Source: Flavobacteriales bacterium (lineage in GTDB: Bacteria > Bacteroidota > Bacteroidia > Flavobacteriales > BACL11). Taken from it: a stretch of 6,645 nucleotides of DNA. Shown in pieces: positions 6,540 through 6,645 of this stretch; position 1 is the first letter of the stretch, and each line of letters starts with the position of its first letter. Position numbers and translations under genes: made by a program. The DNA lies in the NCBI GenBank assembly GCA_002724895.1, contig PBQB01000097.1, positions 1 to 6,645 of the forward strand. Reading direction: 5' to 3'. Below the pieces are notes generated by a model. That model searched no databases. It saw only the letters and a list, made by a program, of their open reading frames with translations, and was not told the origin of the DNA.

Positions 6540-6645
6540 ATGTGGCAAGCCCTCATATCACCCATAACAACGCTGATTGGACAGGCGCTAAAGAACAGGG
6601 CCGAAGAAAAAACAGCGATACACAAAGCCAAGATGGAGGTTATTA
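6540..6645 (+). CDS. Partial gene, putative phage holin (three-transmembrane type), runs off the window
   Basis: The frame opens with ATG at 6540, three bases after the previous stop, and has no stop to the window edge, giving 35 codons. The visible N-terminus is MWQALISPITTLIG followed by a charged helix with KNRAEEK and HKAKMEV. This start pattern (short amphipathic PI-x-x-LIG stretch, then a Lys/Glu-rich helix) is like that of three-transmembrane phage holins of the gene-transfer-agent-release type, whose membrane segments would lie beyond the edge. Its place behind a membrane-anchored coiled-coil gene fits a lysis cassette. No good ribosome site is visible, so it may be translated by coupling. 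The gene call is fairly likely; the holin call is tentative because no membrane segment is in view. Confidence 0.6.
   Translation, partial: MWQALISPITTLIGQALKNRAEEKTAIHKAKMEVI

Overview
The window looks like part of a tailed-phage genome, most likely a marine or other aquatic phage (or a prophage), covering the late tail-fibre to lysis region. All genes are on the + strand and packed almost end to end, with no intergenic gap larger than 33 bases. The first two proteins use recurring low-complexity phage-fibre phrases such as SPTFTGT, TTPAAGTF, GWGNHASAGYL, GPPHSAAA and LKTDGSGKLSF. They are familiar from fibre proteins of marine podo-, sipho- and myovirus-like genomes. The sequence alone does not fix the host or the virion type. 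No integrase, transposase, tRNA or CRISPR is visible.

Layout. Bases 16-3003 encode a 995-residue tail-fibre-like protein. Its C-terminal carrier domain is interrupted by two blocks of five ~52-residue repeats that look like beta-propeller blades. Bases 3000-5636 encode a second, 878-residue fibre or adhesin protein that overlaps the first by the four bases ATGA. It carries a LamG/concanavalin-like domain near its N-terminus and then two rounds of a three-part A-B-C repeat. Bases 5648-6244 encode a 198-residue protein resembling phage tail-fibre assembly or chaperone proteins. Next comes a small coiled-coil protein with one C-terminal membrane segment (stop at 6536). Last is the start of a gene (from 6540, cut by the window edge) whose N-terminus resembles phage three-transmembrane holins.

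How the genes fit together. The two large proteins are probably the distal receptor-binding parts of the virion, and the third gene probably helps fold or attach one of them. The last two genes probably begin the lysis cassette. The most notable feature is modular architecture: both large proteins look like standard carrier chains into which putative ligand-binding modules have been inserted in frame. In the first gene this has happened at two separate points. These insertion claims rest on remembered family patterns and internal comparison, not on a database search.
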